Assembly: GCF_000970685.1 (NCBI RefSeq)
Contig: NZ_LAJB01000002.1
Coordinates: 713,854-777,853 of the forward strand
Direction: 5' to 3'
From: Domibacillus indicus
Lineage (GTDB): Bacteria > Bacillota > Bacilli > Bacillales > Domibacillaceae
Length of the DNA stretch: 64,000 bases
In this document: positions 1-9,994 of the stretch, in pieces
How positions within the stretch are numbered: the first letter of the stretch is position 1
Layout of the letters: each line of letters opens with the position of its first letter
Position numbers and translations under genes: made by a program
The notes under the pieces: generated by a model
The model's database searches: none
Told to the model about the DNA's origin: nothing
Seen by the model: only the letters and a program-made list of their open reading frames with translations

Positions 1-968
1 CGGCAGTCGAAACGGTCCATGCCGCTGTATGTACCGGCCTGGCCGTTCATTGTTCCATCTTCATTCATTACAAGAATACGCGGAAGATCATGGCGGTTGC
101 CCACTTCAAAATCATTCGGATCATGAGCCGGTGTAATTTTTACCACACCGCTTCCGAATTCCGGATCCACGTAATCGTCCGCGATAATTGGAATAATACG
201 GCCGACAATCGGAAGCACAACATTTTTGCCAATTAAATGCTTATAACGTTCATCTTCCGGATGAACAGCGACCGCTGTATCGCCAAGCATCGTCTCCGGA
301 CGTGTTGTTGCCACTTCTATTGAGCCAGATCCATCTTCGAGCGGGTATTTCATATGGTAAAAAGCACCCTGGACGTCTTTATAAATCACTTCAATATCAG
401 AAAGAGCCGTTTTCGTAGACGGGTCCCAGTTAATAATGTATTCGCCGCGGTAAATCAGCCCTTTTTCATACAGCTTCACGAACACTTCACGAACCGCTTT
501 TGACAGCCCTTCATCTAACGTAAACCGTTCGCGGCTGTAATCAAGCCCGAGGCCAAGCTTCGCCCATTGCGCGCGAATATGGCCGGCATACTCTTCTTTC
601 CACTTCCATGACTCTTCAAGAAACTTTTCACGTCCAAGATCATATCGGGTGGTGCCTTCTTCTTTTAATTTCTGCTCCACTTTTGCCTGCGTGGCAATAC
701 CTGCATGGTCCATTCCCGGAAGCCAGAGAACGTCATATCCCTGCATCCGCTTCATGCGCGTTAAAATATCCTGAAGCGTCGTATCCCAGGCATGGCCGAG
801 ATGAAGCTTACCTGTTACGTTTGGAGGCGGAATAACAATCGTGTATGGCGTTTTTGATGTATCATTTTTCGCTTCAAAAAATTTGCCGGCTTTCCACCAG
901 TCATATCTGCCTTGCTCGATTGCCTGTGGATCGTATTTTGTCGGCATAGTTGTTTCTTGTTGTGACAT
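1..968 (-). CDS. valS: Valine--tRNA ligase, N-terminal part (cut by window edge)
   Basis: Charges tRNA-Val with valine in the cytoplasm. Only the first 322 residues lie in the window, out of roughly 880 usual for the family. The class I HIGH signature is seen as HLGH at residues 56-59, just after PPPNVTGK. The start of the CP1 editing domain is visible, with the [13 protein letters not shown] block. The ATG at 968 is preceded by GGAGG at a normal distance. A T-box core with intrinsic terminator lies immediately upstream, so expression should respond to uncharged tRNA-Val. The reading frame is open to base 1. Identification is firm. Confidence 0.97.
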   Translation of the reverse strand, partial: MSQQETTMPTKYDPQAIEQGRYDWWKAGKFFEAKNDTSKTPYTIVIPPPNVTGKLHLGHAWDTTLQDILTRMKRMQGYDVLWLPGMDHAGIATQAKVEQKLKEEGTTRYDLGREKFLEESWKWKEEYAGHIRAQWAKLGLGLDYSRERFTLDEGLSKAVREVFVKLYEKGLIYRGEYIINWDPSTKTALSDIEVIYKDVQGAFYHMKYPLEDGSGSIEVATTRPETMLGDTAVAVHPEDERYKHLIGKNVVLPIVGRIIPIIADDYVDPEFGSGVVKITPAHDPNDFEVGNRHDLPRILVMNEDGTMNGQAGTYSGMDRFDC

Positions 969-984
969 TATTTTTCCTCCTTGA

Positions 985-1060
985 CAAAAAAAAGCCCCGC
1001 CGCCTGAAAAGGACGAAGAGACTGCTTGCGGTACCACCTTTTCCAGGTCCACACGTTTCT
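985..1060 (-). promoter_or_regulatory. T-box antiterminator/terminator core of the valS leader
   Basis: On the minus strand the T-box consensus AAGGTGGTACCGC is seen at 1028-1040. It is followed by a terminator hairpin (about 985-1022) with several G-U pairs and a run of eight U. T-boxes read the charging state of a cognate tRNA. I could not find a convincing stem I with a valine specifier codon further upstream, so the 5' limit is left open. Confidence 0.8.
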
Positions 1061-1431
1061 TTTCAATACCATTATCTTAGCCGAAAAGACTTCTATGCGT
1101 CAACCTCATGCACATGTTTTTCGAATAATTCATATGATAAGAAAAGAGCAGGGTGCTGCTTGCTGCCGGCAAGCATAAAGCCATACCAAATGAAGGTGTT
1201 TTATGGCCTTTCAGCTGGATCGCCTTATGGCTCATAAGCACATCTTGCCGGTCTCCGACTGCACCAAGGACTGGACAGTACTTTAGAAAAAGGATGTGTT
1301 TTTCATGATGCGCCATTACGACCGGTGGCCGCCCTGGCTCCGGCGCTGCCGTTTTATGTGCTGCCGGATTATTATTCCTCTGTGCTGCTTTCAAGGGCTG
1401 CGGACGATTTTCCTGCCGACCACTTTTGATG
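1061..1431. other. Intergenic stretch between valS T-box core and spoVID-like gene
   Basis: No convincing gene. The expected stem I of the valS leader should lie here but is not recognisable. The stretch holds a large imperfect inverted repeat: 8-bp arms at 1167-1173 and 1244-1251 (CCGGCAAG type), then a second helix AGCCATA/TATGGCT after an asymmetric internal loop. An open frame on the minus strand (1077-1475) has no family resemblance and is read as a chance frame. Confidence 0.5.
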
Positions 1432-2109
1432 TCATTCTCTTGTCTGTTCTGATTCTTCTTGCGGCTGCTCTTCATCTTGAGTGGTTATAAGCTCTACATT
1501 GCCAGATGACACTTGAAACCGCCATTTTGCCTGCTCAACGGGCCGCTCTTCAAGCCAGCTGAAAATGGAAGAATCGTCTTCCGTTCGTTTTTGAACTTGA
1601 ACAGCGGCTTCCTCTGCTTCCTCCTCATCGTTTGCTTCTTCTGTTTCTTCCGCTTCTTCTGCTTCGTCATAGCTTTCTTCAAGATTCTCTTCTGCTTCTT
1701 CGAATTTATTATCCGTTTCTTGAACCGAAGCGGCAGCAAGCGTTTCCTCATAAAGATTCCCTGAAGCCGAAACAGCAACGGCAAGTTCGGCTTCTAAAGT
1801 CAGGCGATCCGGTTTGCCTACGGTGTAATCAAAGGTATGAATCTCAATTTCTGTGTCAGCTGATGCCTGCTGATTCGGCGGCAGAACAGCCTGTACGGGA
1901 ATTTGGCGAAAAAACTGGCGGATCGTATCTTCCTCCATTCCATATTGATCATTTATCCGATACTCTCCTGTTACCTCGATTGACCCCTGTACAATCGAAT
2001 CGGAAATTGTTACTTGTGGATCAAGTGAAATGGACAGCAGTTCGTCCACTTCTTCTCCTTCTGGAAATACAACTTCTTCCTGAACGGAAACGAAAAACAA
2101 CTCTTCCAT
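1432..2109 (-). CDS. spoVID: SpoVID-like spore coat morphogenesis protein, shortened (no LysM)
   Basis: SpoVID directs coat encasement of the forespore. The first 80 residues carry the SpoVID N-terminal signature, with ELLSISLDP at about residues 20-28 and GSIEVTGEY near 45. This matches B. subtilis SpoVID as I recall it. Residues about 145-190 are very acidic (Glu/Asp-rich). The protein is only 225 residues, against about 575 in B. subtilis, and lacks the C-terminal LysM domain. No other frame downstream restores it. The start is the ATG at 2109 after GGGAGGGG; a sigma-E-type promoter lies upstream. Gene order (next to hemL) fits spoVID. The lost C-terminus could be a real truncation or a shorter species variant. 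Confidence 0.8.
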   Translation of the reverse strand: MEELFFVSVQEEVVFPEGEEVDELLSISLDPQVTISDSIVQGSIEVTGEYRINDQYGMEEDTIRQFFRQIPVQAVLPPNQQASADTEIEIHTFDYTVGKPDRLTLEAELAVAVSASGNLYEETLAAASVQETDNKFEEAEENLEESYDEAEEAEETEEANDEEEAEEAAVQVQKRTEDDSSIFSWLEERPVEQAKWRFQVSSGNVELITTQDEEQPQEESEQTRE

Positions 2110-2131
2110 CCACACCCCTCCCTTTCGCGCT

Positions 2132-2160
2132 AGTGTATGCGCAAATAGAAGCAAAAATGA
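2132..2160 (-). promoter_or_regulatory. Candidate sigma-E promoter of spoVID-like gene
   Basis: On the minus strand TCATTTT (2154-2160) is followed after 14 bp by CATACACT (2132-2139). This fits the mother-cell sigma-E consensus (-35 KMATATT, -10 CATACANT) at the usual spacing, 22 bp before the start codon. spoVID is sigma-E dependent in B. subtilis, which supports the call. Confidence 0.7.
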
Positions 2161-2207
2161 AAAAAAGTGTCAGCCTGCAATGCATGAACACCTTGCAGGC
2201 TGACACT
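2155..2207 (-). terminator. Terminator of the haem operon
   Basis: A perfect 15-bp inverted repeat (arms 2166-2180 and 2193-2207) lies just after hemL. On the minus strand it is followed by TTTTTTCATTTTT. It ends the hemAXCDBL transcript and sits immediately upstream of the spoVID promoter. Confidence 0.9.
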
Positions 2208-2213
2208 AAAGGT

Positions 2214-3503
2214 TTATTTTTTTAAACGGCTGAATGCTTTTTCCGCCGCTTGAATAGTTTGATTAATATCTTCTTCCGAGTGGGCAGTCGAAAGGAACAA
2301 GCCTTCAAACTGAGATGGCGGCAAAAAGACTCCTTCTAGTGCCATTTCACGGAAATAGTCGGCAAACAAAGCAAGATCTGAATTTTTAGCATCATCATAA
2401 TTGCGGACAGGACCTTCATGAAAGAAAAAGCCGATCATGGAGCCTGCACGATTAAACGAAATTGGAATACCATACTTGGCCGCTGCTTCCGTCAGCCCTT
2501 TTTCAAGAAGGTCTGCTTTGCGCCCGAATTCTTCATAAGAAGCCGGCGTCAGCTGGCGAAGTGTTTCGAGGCCGGCTGTCATGGCCATTGGATTTCCGGA
2601 CAGGGTGCCTGCCTGGTAAATAGATCCGGCCGGTGCAATTTGATTCATAATTTCTGCTTTGCCGCCATAGGCTCCTACTGGCAGGCCGCCGCCAATCACT
2701 TTCCCGAGGCAGGTCAGGTCAGGTGTTACCCCGAAATGGCCCTGCGCACAGTTATAGCCTACACGGAAACCGGTCATTACTTCGTCAAAAATGAGCAGTG
2801 AGCCATTTTTTTCTGTTACCTCACGCAGCCCTTCTAAAAAGCCCGGCTGCGGCGGAACAACTCCCATGTTTCCAGCGACCGGCTCTACAATTACACAGGC
2901 AATATCATTGCCAAACTGGTCAAATGCATATTGTACACTTTCCAGGTCATTATACGGAACGGTAATCGTGTTTTTCGCCACGCTTTCCGGCACGCCAGGG
3001 CTGTCCGGCAGGCCCAGAGTCGCTACGCCAGAACCGGCTTTAATTAACAGCGAATCCCCATGGCCATGATAACACCCTTCAAATTTTAAAATTTTATTGC
3101 GTCCCGTATAGCCCCGGGCAAGGCGCAATGCACTCATTGTCGCTTCTGTTCCGCTTGATACCATACGCACAACTTCAATCGAGGGAACACGCTCAATGAC
3201 CAGCCTGGCCATTTCATTTTCTAAAAGAGTAGACGCTCCAAAGCTCGTACCTGTTTCCGCACTTTTTTTCAATGCTTCAACAACCCTGTCATTAGAATGG
3301 CCTAAAATAAGTGGCCCCCAGGAGAGCACATAGTCAATATACTCATTGCCGTCAATATCATAAATTTTCGAGCCCTTGCCGCGCTCCATAAAAATCGGAT
3401 CGATGTTTACAGACTTAAAAGCTCGGACCGGGCTGTTTACGCCGCCCGGCATCATCTCAACTGCTTCTTTAAAAGCTGCTTTTGACTTTTCAAATGAACG
3501 CAT
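2214..3503 (-). CDS. hemL: Glutamate-1-semialdehyde 2,1-aminomutase
   Basis: PLP enzyme that turns glutamate-1-semialdehyde into 5-aminolevulinate, the first committed tetrapyrrole precursor in the C5 pathway. The 429 residues are the usual length. The PLP lysine is K268 in [16 protein letters not shown]; the class III aminotransferase block FDEVMTGFR precedes it at about 239-247. It is the last gene of the hem operon, 17 bp after hemB and directly before the operon terminator. Certain. Confidence 0.98.
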   Translation of the reverse strand: MRSFEKSKAAFKEAVEMMPGGVNSPVRAFKSVNIDPIFMERGKGSKIYDIDGNEYIDYVLSWGPLILGHSNDRVVEALKKSAETGTSFGASTLLENEMARLVIERVPSIEVVRMVSSGTEATMSALRLARGYTGRNKILKFEGCYHGHGDSLLIKAGSGVATLGLPDSPGVPESVAKNTITVPYNDLESVQYAFDQFGNDIACVIVEPVAGNMGVVPPQPGFLEGLREVTEKNGSLLIFDEVMTGFRVGYNCAQGHFGVTPDLTCLGKVIGGGLPVGAYGGKAEIMNQIAPAGSIYQAGTLSGNPMAMTAGLETLRQLTPASYEEFGRKADLLEKGLTEAAAKYGIPISFNRAGSMIGFFFHEGPVRNYDDAKNSDLALFADYFREMALEGVFLPPSQFEGLFLSTAHSEEDINQTIQAAEKAFSRLKK

Positions 3504-3520
3504 GAAAAAAACGCCCCCCT

Positions 3521-4498
3521 TTATTGTTCGTTCAGCCAGCGTACTGCATCCTTGGCATGATAGGTCATAATTAAATCGGCTCCTGCGCGCTTCATTCCTG
3601 TTAACGTTTCAAGCACAATCGCTTTTTCATCGACCCAGCCGTTCAATGCGGCTGCTTTTACCATCGCGTACTCTCCGCTTACATTGTACGCAACGACCGG
3701 CGCGTCAAACTCATTCCGTACGTCGCGCACAATATCCAGGTAGGACAAAGCCGGCTTTACGATTAAAAAGTCAGCACCCTGTTCAATATCTGCACGCGCT
3801 TCCCTTATTGCTTCACGGCGGTTTGCCGGATCCATTTGATAGGTTTTCCGGTCACCAAATTGAGGGGTAGAATCAGCAGCGTCACGAAATGGCCCGTAAT
3901 AAGCGGAAGAATATTTCACAGCGTACGACATAATTGGCACTTCTGTGTACCCGGCTTCATCCAGCCCTTTTCGTATGGCGGCTACAAAGCCGTCCATCAT
4001 GTTTGACGGAGCAATAATATCCGCGCCGGCTTCCGCCTGGCTGACTGCCGTTTTTGCCAGCAGATCGAGTGACGGATCATTTAAGATACGGTCTTCTTCA
4101 ATCAAGCCGCAATGCCCATGATCTGTGTATTCGCATAAACATGTATCTGCAATAACCACAAGGTCCCGATACTGCTCTTTAATGTACCGTGTTGCTTTCT
4201 GGACAATGCCATGATTGTGATAAGCGCCTGTGCCCACCGCATCCTTTACATCAGGCAGGCCAAATAAAATAACCGACTTAATGCCAAGGCTTACCACCTC
4301 ATCGAGCTCTTCTTTCAGCTGGTCAATAGACAGCTGGAATACGCCTGGCATGGATGGCACCTCATTGCGTATTCCTTCCCCCTCTGCCACAAACAGGGGA
4401 TAAATAAAATCAGCAGCCTGAAGCTGTGTTTCCCGTACAAGAGCACGCATACTAGCTGTTTTGCGCAGCCGGCGGTGCCTGTCAAAATTCAAATCCAT
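3521..4498 (-). CDS. hemB: Delta-aminolevulinic acid dehydratase (porphobilinogen synthase)
   Basis: Condenses two 5-aminolevulinate molecules to porphobilinogen. The metal-binding cysteines C120, C122 and C130 are seen in [14 protein letters not shown], indicating the zinc-type enzyme. The Schiff-base lysines are K195 (AVKYSS) and K248 (VKPALSYLD). At 325 residues it is full length. The start codon overlaps the hemD stop by one base (TAATG), pointing to translational coupling within the operon. Confidence 0.98.
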   Translation of the reverse strand: MDLNFDRHRRLRKTASMRALVRETQLQAADFIYPLFVAEGEGIRNEVPSMPGVFQLSIDQLKEELDEVVSLGIKSVILFGLPDVKDAVGTGAYHNHGIVQKATRYIKEQYRDLVVIADTCLCEYTDHGHCGLIEEDRILNDPSLDLLAKTAVSQAEAGADIIAPSNMMDGFVAAIRKGLDEAGYTEVPIMSYAVKYSSAYYGPFRDAADSTPQFGDRKTYQMDPANRREAIREARADIEQGADFLIVKPALSYLDIVRDVRNEFDAPVVAYNVSGEYAMVKAAALNGWVDEKAIVLETLTGMKRAGADLIMTYHAKDAVRWLNEQ

Positions 4499-5259
4499 TA
4501 TGATCGCTCCTTATAAAATTTTTTAATCTCATTTACAAGCGCATCCACTGTAAATTCCGCCGGGCAAACAGAAATCGGTATTTCAAACGACATCGCTTCC
4601 TTCTTTGTTACCCGGCCAATCACTCCGTAATCTGCATCAGGAAAAGGCTCTCCTGCTTCTTGAAGGATTTTCACAAAATGCCGTACTGCCGAAGGACTTG
4701 TAAACGTAAACATATCCATCTTTTCCGTTCTGATCAGTTTTAATAAATTCGCCTGCTCTTCTTCCGGAAAATAAGTTTCGTATACAATCCAGTCATCCGC
4801 CTGGATACCTTTTCGGCGTAGAGTGCCCGAAATCAAGCTTCGCGCCAGACTGCCTTTTGGGATCAGCACCTTCTCTGGCAGAAAAAGCCCTTTTTTTATT
4901 TCTTCCGTCAAATCTTCAGCGGAAAAGCTTGCCGGCATGTAAGAAACCGGCAGGCCATAGGCTTCCATTGCCCGCGCCGTTTGTTTGCCGATAGCCGCCC
5001 ATTTCGCCTGTATCTTTTTTAAGTGGCGGCCTGCCTTTTCCATAAAAAAATCAACACCATTTTTGCTTGTAAATAAAATCCAGTCGTATGTATGCAGGTT
5101 TTGTAGAATAACCTCATCCTGCTCATCTTCAAAAGGCTGAAATGCGATAAGCGGCACCGCGTATGCTGTGCCGCCCGCCTTTTCTATTTTACCAATAAAC
5201 GGTGCTGCCTGTCCTGCGGGACGTGTTACAACGATTCGTTTACCAGCAAGCGGCTTCAC
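4498..5259 (-). CDS. hemD: Uroporphyrinogen-III synthase
   Basis: Closes and inverts ring D of hydroxymethylbilane to give uroporphyrinogen III. The protein has 253 residues, as usual for this poorly conserved family. The N-terminal [13 protein letters not shown] block, [13 protein letters not shown] (near 60) and [12 protein letters not shown] (near 180) mark the two half-domains. GTG start overlapping the hemC stop by 4 bp. Position between hemC and hemB supports the call strongly. Confidence 0.95.
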   Translation of the reverse strand: MKPLAGKRIVVTRPAGQAAPFIGKIEKAGGTAYAVPLIAFQPFEDEQDEVILQNLHTYDWILFTSKNGVDFFMEKAGRHLKKIQAKWAAIGKQTARAMEAYGLPVSYMPASFSAEDLTEEIKKGLFLPEKVLIPKGSLARSLISGTLRRKGIQADDWIVYETYFPEEEQANLLKLIRTEKMDMFTFTSPSAVRHFVKILQEAGEPFPDADYGVIGRVTKKEAMSFEIPISVCPAEFTVDALVNEIKKFYKERS

Positions 5260-6182
5260 TCAGCTGCCGCTCTCGCCGCTTCAATCAGCTCTTCAGCTCC
5301 GCGGTTTTTAAGCAAACGGGCGGCTTCAAGTCCGACCTGTTCAGCATCCGCTCCTGAAACGCTTTCTTTTAAAATCGTTTTTCCATCCGGCGAAGCAACC
5401 AGCGCGGTTAAGAACACATGTTCAGCATTCATCGTCGCAAAGCCTGCGACCGGCACCTGGCACCCACCGTCAACAGCAGCTAAAAAAGCACGTTCAGCCG
5501 CGACAGCCCGCTTTGTTTTGTCACAGGTAAACTGATTAAGCAGAGCCAGAAGCTCTTTATCATCAGCCCGGCATTCAATCGCCAGCGCCCCCTGGCCGAC
5601 AGCCGGTACGGACAGGTCTTCATTTAAAAATTCAGTAACGGTTTCCGATGACCAGCCCATGCGTGCAAGGCCGGCCGCCGCCAAAATAATAGCATCATAT
5701 TCTTCATTTTTAAGCTTTGCCAGCCGTGTATCAATATTGCCGCGAATCCACTTGATCTCAATATCAGGTCTTGCCGCAAGCAGCTGGGCTCCACGGCGAA
5801 GGCTGCTCGTTCCGACAATGGAACCCGGCGGCAAATCACGAAATGTCATATGGCCATTCGAAATAAATGCATCACGGTGGTCTTCCCGCTCCGGTACAGC
5901 ACCAATCACAAGCCCTTCCGGAAGAACGGCCGGCATGTCTTTCATGCTGTGCACCGCCATATCAATTTCACCGTCGAACATTGCCTGTTCGATTTCTTTA
6001 ACAAAGAGACCTTTTCCGCCGACTTTTGACAAAGTAACATCTAAAATGCGGTCGCCTTTCGTGACGATCTCTTTCACTTCAAACTCCGTTCCCGGAGACA
6101 GCGCTTTAAGCTGATCGATAACCTGGTTGGTCTGCGTCAGCGCCAGGCGGCTTCTTCTTGAGCCGACAATAATTTTCCGCAA
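5256..6182 (-). CDS. hemC: Hydroxymethylbilane synthase (porphobilinogen deaminase)
   Basis: Polymerises four porphobilinogens into hydroxymethylbilane on a dipyrromethane cofactor. The cofactor-bearing cysteine is C241 in [22 protein letters not shown] is at residues 7-18. I chose the TTG at 6182, which follows GGAGGG at 8 bp and gives [10 protein letters not shown]. This matches the family's N-terminus and gives 308 residues. An upstream ATG would add 25 unrelated residues and overlap hemX. Operon member. Confidence 0.96.
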   Translation of the reverse strand: MRKIIVGSRRSRLALTQTNQVIDQLKALSPGTEFEVKEIVTKGDRILDVTLSKVGGKGLFVKEIEQAMFDGEIDMAVHSMKDMPAVLPEGLVIGAVPEREDHRDAFISNGHMTFRDLPPGSIVGTSSLRRGAQLLAARPDIEIKWIRGNIDTRLAKLKNEEYDAIILAAAGLARMGWSSETVTEFLNEDLSVPAVGQGALAIECRADDKELLALLNQFTCDKTKRAVAAERAFLAAVDGGCQVPVAGFATMNAEHVFLTALVASPDGKTILKESVSGADAEQVGLEAARLLKNRGAEELIEAARAAAE

Positions 6183-6216
6183 AATACTTCCCTCCATAAC
6201 CGTTTGAAAGCCGGTG

Positions 6217-7050
6217 TCACGAATACCAGAAATGGAATGTGGACAGCCGGCTTCCAAGGAAAAAGTTCATTAAAATGATAAGAAATGCTGCTGCATTAAT
6301 ATATGCAAGTGTTTTTCCTGCGGCGCCTTTTCGCACTTTTACATACAAAAAAGCACTATATACAAACAGTAAAACAAAAGATGTGACAATTTTCAAATCA
6401 AACCAGCTGACATCCGGCAATTTAATCGTTTTCCAGACAAGTCCAAGAATAAGACTGAGCAGCAGGAGCGGCACCCCCAGTGCGTTCAATATAACGGACA
6501 GCTTTTCCAGCTTACCGAGATCGCCGATGCGCCAGAGCCGCTCATTCCACTTTTTCGTCTTCAGGAGCCGGTACTGAAGTACGTAAAGCGCCGAAAAAAT
6601 AAAAGACAGGGAAAACGCACCATACGATAGAATTGCAATTGTAATATGCAGGAGCAGCAGTTCCGATACAAGCTTTTCGGCTGCAGCCTGCGATTCTACC
6701 TGCACAGGGGCAAAAGTATGGATAGCCATAATCATAAATCCGATTACATTCGTAAAAAACACGGTAAAATCCATGCGGAGCAGTTTATTCAGTGTAAGCG
6801 AAAAAGTAACCAGCACCCACGCATAAAAATAAAGGCCTTCAAACAGAGTCAGGACTGGAAATCGGCCTGTATTATACATATACAGGCCTAGAAAAATCGT
6901 TTGAAGGCTCCAGACAACAGTTAAAATCCAGAAAGCGGCTTTGTTTGCCCGCTGATTTTTCTGGACAAAATCAAGAAAATAGAGCAGTACGCTTACTGCG
7001 TATAAAATAATCATTAATTCATGAAGGCGTGTCATTCCCTGCTCCAACAT
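6217..7050 (-). CDS. hemX: HemX, cytochrome c assembly (CcsA)-type membrane protein
   Basis: A 277-residue integral membrane protein with about eight hydrophobic segments, belonging to the CcsA/HemX family. In B. subtilis HemX lowers the cellular level of the HemA reductase. The WALQ-like stretch (here [17 protein letters not shown]) and the [16 protein letters not shown] block with histidine are family hallmarks. Lies between hemA and hemC as in B. subtilis. A second ATG at 7035 has an equally good ribosome site (GGAGCAGGGA), so the first five residues are uncertain. Confidence 0.93.
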   Translation of the reverse strand: MLEQGMTRLHELMIILYAVSVLLYFLDFVQKNQRANKAAFWILTVVWSLQTIFLGLYMYNTGRFPVLTLFEGLYFYAWVLVTFSLTLNKLLRMDFTVFFTNVIGFMIMAIHTFAPVQVESQAAAEKLVSELLLLHITIAILSYGAFSLSFIFSALYVLQYRLLKTKKWNERLWRIGDLGKLEKLSVILNALGVPLLLLSLILGLVWKTIKLPDVSWFDLKIVTSFVLLFVYSAFLYVKVRKGAAGKTLAYINAAAFLIILMNFFLGSRLSTFHFWYS

Positions 7051-7063
7051 CGCGTAACCTCAC

Positions 7064-8407
7064 TTAAAATTGGAGTAAAGGCTTTGCCTGAACTGTTTGA
7101 ACGCACTCTTCCTCTTCTTGTGCACGTTTTAACTCTTTTACGTCTTCTTCAATATTAAAAATGTGCATAAAAAGCTCCAGTTTTTCTGCAGCCCGTTTGT
7201 CACCGGCCAATTCTTTCGCCTGCAGGATCGGATCTTTGAGCATTTGATTCACAATACTCTTCGTATGCTTGCTCAATACTTTCCGGTCACGCTCCGATAG
7301 ATGGGGCAGTTTCCGGTCAAGGCTTTCCATTGTTTCCGCCTGGATCGAAAGAGCTTTTTGGCGCAGTGCAGAAATAACCGGAACGACACCAAGCAAATTA
7401 ATCCACTCATTAAAAGCGACAATCTCGCCTTCAATCATAAGACCAATCTTTTGGGCGGCTTTTTCGCGTTCAGCCAAGTTCGCCTGGACAATGCCTTCCA
7501 AGTCGTCAATATCATATAGAAAGATGCTGTCAATATCTGCGATGCCTGGCTCAATATCACGAGGCACTGCAATATCCACCATAAAAAGCGGGCGCCCTTT
7601 GCGTAATTTTTGTACACCTGCTATTAATTCTTGTGTAATTACATACTCTTTTGAGCCGGTTGAACTAATTAATATATCTGCATCGATAAGCGCGCATTGC
7701 AATTCGTCTATCGTTTTTGCTTCTCCATTAAACCGGCTGGCGAGCGCTTCTGCTTTTTGGAAAGTCCGGTTCATGACTGTTACTTTTGTTGCGCCGCTTC
7801 CATGCAGATTTTTAATTGCCAGTTCACCCATCTTGCCCGCTCCAAGAACGAGTACATGGCGGCCATCAAGCCGGCCAAATATTTTTTTCGCAAGTTCCAC
7901 AGCTGCATAGCTGACGGATACAGCATTAGCGCCGATCTCTGTTTCTGCGTGAGCGCGTTTTGCCAGTGTTACTGCCTGCTTGAACAAATGATTAAATACT
8001 GTACCGGCAGCGCCTACTTCCTGGGATTGAAAAAAGCTTTGACGTACCTGTCCAAGAATTTGCGTTTCGCCAAGTACCATTGAGTTTAACCCTGCCGATA
8101 CACGGAATAAATGTTCAACTGCCGCTTCTTGCTCATAAATGAACAAAAATGGCGTGAATTCTTCCTGAGGAATTTGGAACCACTTCGATAAAAATTCTTT
8201 TATATAGTAACGGCCGGTATGCAGCTGATCAACGACCGCGTATATTTCTGTACGGTTGCATGTCGATATAATAACGTTCTCGAGCACACTTTTTTGTTTC
8301 TGGAGCTCGGTCATAGCTGCAGCAAGCATTTCTTCCTGAAATGAAAGGCGCTCGCGTATTTCTACCGGGGCTGTTTTATAATTTAATCCCACCGTGATGA
8401 TATGCAC
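7064..8407 (-). CDS. hemA: Glutamyl-tRNA reductase
   Basis: Reduces glutamyl-tRNA to glutamate-1-semialdehyde with NADPH, the first step of C5 tetrapyrrole synthesis. The catalytic cysteine is C50 in [11 protein letters not shown]. The NADPH fold is seen as [12 protein letters not shown] near residue 185. C-terminal dimerisation helices follow. I chose the GTG at 8407 after GGGGGTG, which gives [11 protein letters not shown] as in other HemA proteins and 447 residues. First gene of the hem operon. Confidence 0.97.
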   Translation of the reverse strand: MHIITVGLNYKTAPVEIRERLSFQEEMLAAAMTELQKQKSVLENVIISTCNRTEIYAVVDQLHTGRYYIKEFLSKWFQIPQEEFTPFLFIYEQEAAVEHLFRVSAGLNSMVLGETQILGQVRQSFFQSQEVGAAGTVFNHLFKQAVTLAKRAHAETEIGANAVSVSYAAVELAKKIFGRLDGRHVLVLGAGKMGELAIKNLHGSGATKVTVMNRTFQKAEALASRFNGEAKTIDELQCALIDADILISSTGSKEYVITQELIAGVQKLRKGRPLFMVDIAVPRDIEPGIADIDSIFLYDIDDLEGIVQANLAEREKAAQKIGLMIEGEIVAFNEWINLLGVVPVISALRQKALSIQAETMESLDRKLPHLSERDRKVLSKHTKSIVNQMLKDPILQAKELAGDKRAAEKLELFMHIFNIEEDVKELKRAQEEEECVQTVQAKPLLQF

Positions 8408-8446
8408 GTCACTTGCACCCCCGAAAAACGATTCATTGTGAGTCCC

Positions 8447-8455
8447 ATTATAACA
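8447..8455 (-). promoter_or_regulatory. Extended -10 promoter of the hem operon
   Basis: The minus strand reads TGTTATAAT, an extended -10 element with a perfect TATAAT, about 40 bp before the hemA start. The -35 region is poor (TTGAAT at 21 bp). Confidence 0.55.
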
Positions 8456-8637
8456 TAATGCGACGTTTTTATTATTCAAAATTTGTGAACATATGCTAAC
8501 ATAAAAGACGGTCATGTTTGTTTATATAATAAAATCTGCACAAGTTTTTCTTTTATACTATAGACATAAATCTAGAAGCTAAAACCAGGGTTCTTTTTGA
8601 TTTATGACTGTGCAGCTTTCTTATTTATAAATATTAT

Positions 8638-8812
8638 CAAATAAAAATGATTTTTTCAATAGAACGATTTGGAAGAGCAGCTGCATGGCTATTCTGCAAT
8701 AAGGGTGGAGCAAATGCTAACACCGAAGCGCCCTGCTGCAACGCATTTGTGACCCGCTTCCTGCGGTGCGGGTCACAAATAAAAATGATTTTTTCAATAG
8801 AACGATTTGGAA
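8638..8812. repeat. Pair of perfect 37-bp direct repeats around a 101-bp insert with a hairpin
   Basis: The sequences at 8638-8674 and 8776-8812 are identical over 37 bp. The 101 bp between them include half of a perfect 13-bp inverted repeat with arms at 8745-8757 and 8768-8780 (ATTTGTGACCCGC). The second arm runs into the second repeat. Unit spacing is 138 bp, so both copies are in the same frame. It lies just before the ysxD-like gene. Origin is unknown. Confidence 0.85.
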
Positions 8813-8826
8813 AGCGAGGCAAAAAA

Positions 8827-9321
8827 ATGAATGGACAGCGTATTTTTCCAGGCATCCTGTTAATTGGGTTTGGCCTTTACTTTTTTCTTCAGCACTCGGC
8901 CTTTACATGGATAAAACCTTATCTTGGCTGGCCTGCTCTCTTGCTTATTACCGGTTTTGCATTTCTTGCCCAGGGATTGAAGAGTGATGGAAACCATATT
9001 CTGCCCGGTGTTGTTCTTACTGGATTTGGCCTTCATTTTTATGTAGTTGACTTTCTGGGCTGGTGGGCACATGAGACAGGTGTGTTTATTTTGATAATTG
9101 CCGTTGGCTTTTTCATTCAGCATCAAAAAACAGGAAGCGGCCTTTTAAATGGGATTTTATTTTTACTGCTGGCTTCCGTTATTCTTTTCTATGAAACAAT
9201 CAAGCAGTGGTTTAGTCCGATTGGGCTGGTCTGGCAGTTTTGGCCGCTTATTTTAATTGCGGCTGGCGGCTACTTGCTGTTTGTTCAAAAAAACGGCGGA
9301 TATACACGAAAAAAAACATAA
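8827..9321 (+). CDS. ysxD: YsxD-like / LiaI-LiaF-type transmembrane protein
   Basis: A 164-residue membrane protein built of short hydrophobic pairs: FPGILLIGFGLYFFL, WPALLLITGFAFLAQG, ILPGVVLTGFGLHFY, FWPLILIAAGGYLLF. This pattern is that of the LiaI/LiaF-like transmembrane domain. It has no extracellular C-terminal domain. Its place between hemA and engB matches B. subtilis ysxD, a membrane protein of unknown role. The ATG at 8827 follows AGCGAGG. The longer frame starting in the upstream repeat is not favoured, because its extra 60 residues translate repeat DNA. Function unknown. Confidence 0.75.
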   Translation: MNGQRIFPGILLIGFGLYFFLQHSAFTWIKPYLGWPALLLITGFAFLAQGLKSDGNHILPGVVLTGFGLHFYVVDFLGWWAHETGVFILIIAVGFFIQHQKTGSGLLNGILFLLLASVILFYETIKQWFSPIGLVWQFWPLILIAAGGYLLFVQKNGGYTRKKT

Positions 9322-9356
9322 AAAAAGCGGTCTCCCAGAATGGGGACCGCTTTTTT
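9321..9356. terminator. Bidirectional terminator between ysxD and engB
   Basis: GCGGTCTCCC (9327-9336) pairs with GGGGACCGC (9342-9350). The hairpin is flanked by six A on the left and six T on the right, so it can stop transcripts from both converging genes. Confidence 0.9.
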
Positions 9357-9358
9357 GT

Positions 9359-9994
9359 TTATTCTTCTGCTTGTTCTTCTTGCTGCAATTCCGCTTCATA
9401 TTCTTTTTGTTCATACATCCGCTTCTTTACAGCTTTCCATACTTCCTCTTTCCCAAGGCCTGTTTCAGATGAAAAAACGATAATATCGTCAATTGGATCA
9501 AAATCCAATGTTTCTTTAACGATTTTTAAATGCTTTTGCCATTTCCCCTTTGGCACTTTATCCGCCTTGGTGGCAATGACAATCACCGGGATATCATAAT
9601 GCTTTAAAAACTCATACATCTCCACATCATCTACAGATGGCGCATGGCGCAAATCCACAATATGAATACAGGCTGCAAGAGGCTCACGATCTGTCATATA
9701 CGTTTCAATCATGCGCCCCCAGGCCGCCCGTTCGGTTTTCGCTACTTTCGCATACCCGTAGCCAGGTACATCGACAAAAAACAGTGAGTCTTCAATTTTG
9801 TAAAAGTTCAGCGTTTGCGTTTTGCCTGGCTTTGATGAAATACGTGCCATGCTTTTACGGCCAATCATCCGGTTAATGAAAGAGGACTTTCCTACATTCG
9901 ACCGGCCGGCAAGTGCAAATTCCGGAAGCCCGTCTTTTGGATATTGGTGCGGTTTGGCAGCACTGATCACCAGCTCTACGTTGTTAACTTTCAT
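9359..9994 (-). CDS. engB: Ribosome biogenesis GTPase EngB (YsxC/YihA)
   Basis: Essential GTPase that takes part in assembly of the 50S ribosomal subunit. G1 is GRSNVGKSS at residues 30-38. G3 DVPGYG and G4 ATKADK are also visible. The protein has 211 residues, about 15 more than B. subtilis YsxC, owing to an acidic C-terminal tail ([12 protein letters not shown]). The start overlaps the lonA stop by 4 bp, so the two genes form one transcript. Confidence 0.97.
   Translation of the reverse strand: MKVNNVELVISAAKPHQYPKDGLPEFALAGRSNVGKSSFINRMIGRKSMARISSKPGKTQTLNFYKIEDSLFFVDVPGYGYAKVAKTERAAWGRMIETYMTDREPLAACIHIVDLRHAPSVDDVEMYEFLKHYDIPVIVIATKADKVPKGKWQKHLKIVKETLDFDPIDDIIVFSSETGLGKEEVWKAVKKRMYEQKEYEAELQQEEQAEE

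Noticed and set aside
1077-1475. 132-codon open frame on the minus strand between valS and spoVID
   Set aside because: Overlaps the end of spoVID in another frame, has no ribosome site and no family resemblance, and does not continue SpoVID into a LysM domain.
8647-8826. Longer N-terminus of the ysxD-like protein starting in the first 37-bp repeat
   Set aside because: The extra 60 residues translate repeat and hairpin DNA. The ATG at 8827 has its own ribosome site and gives the family-like start.
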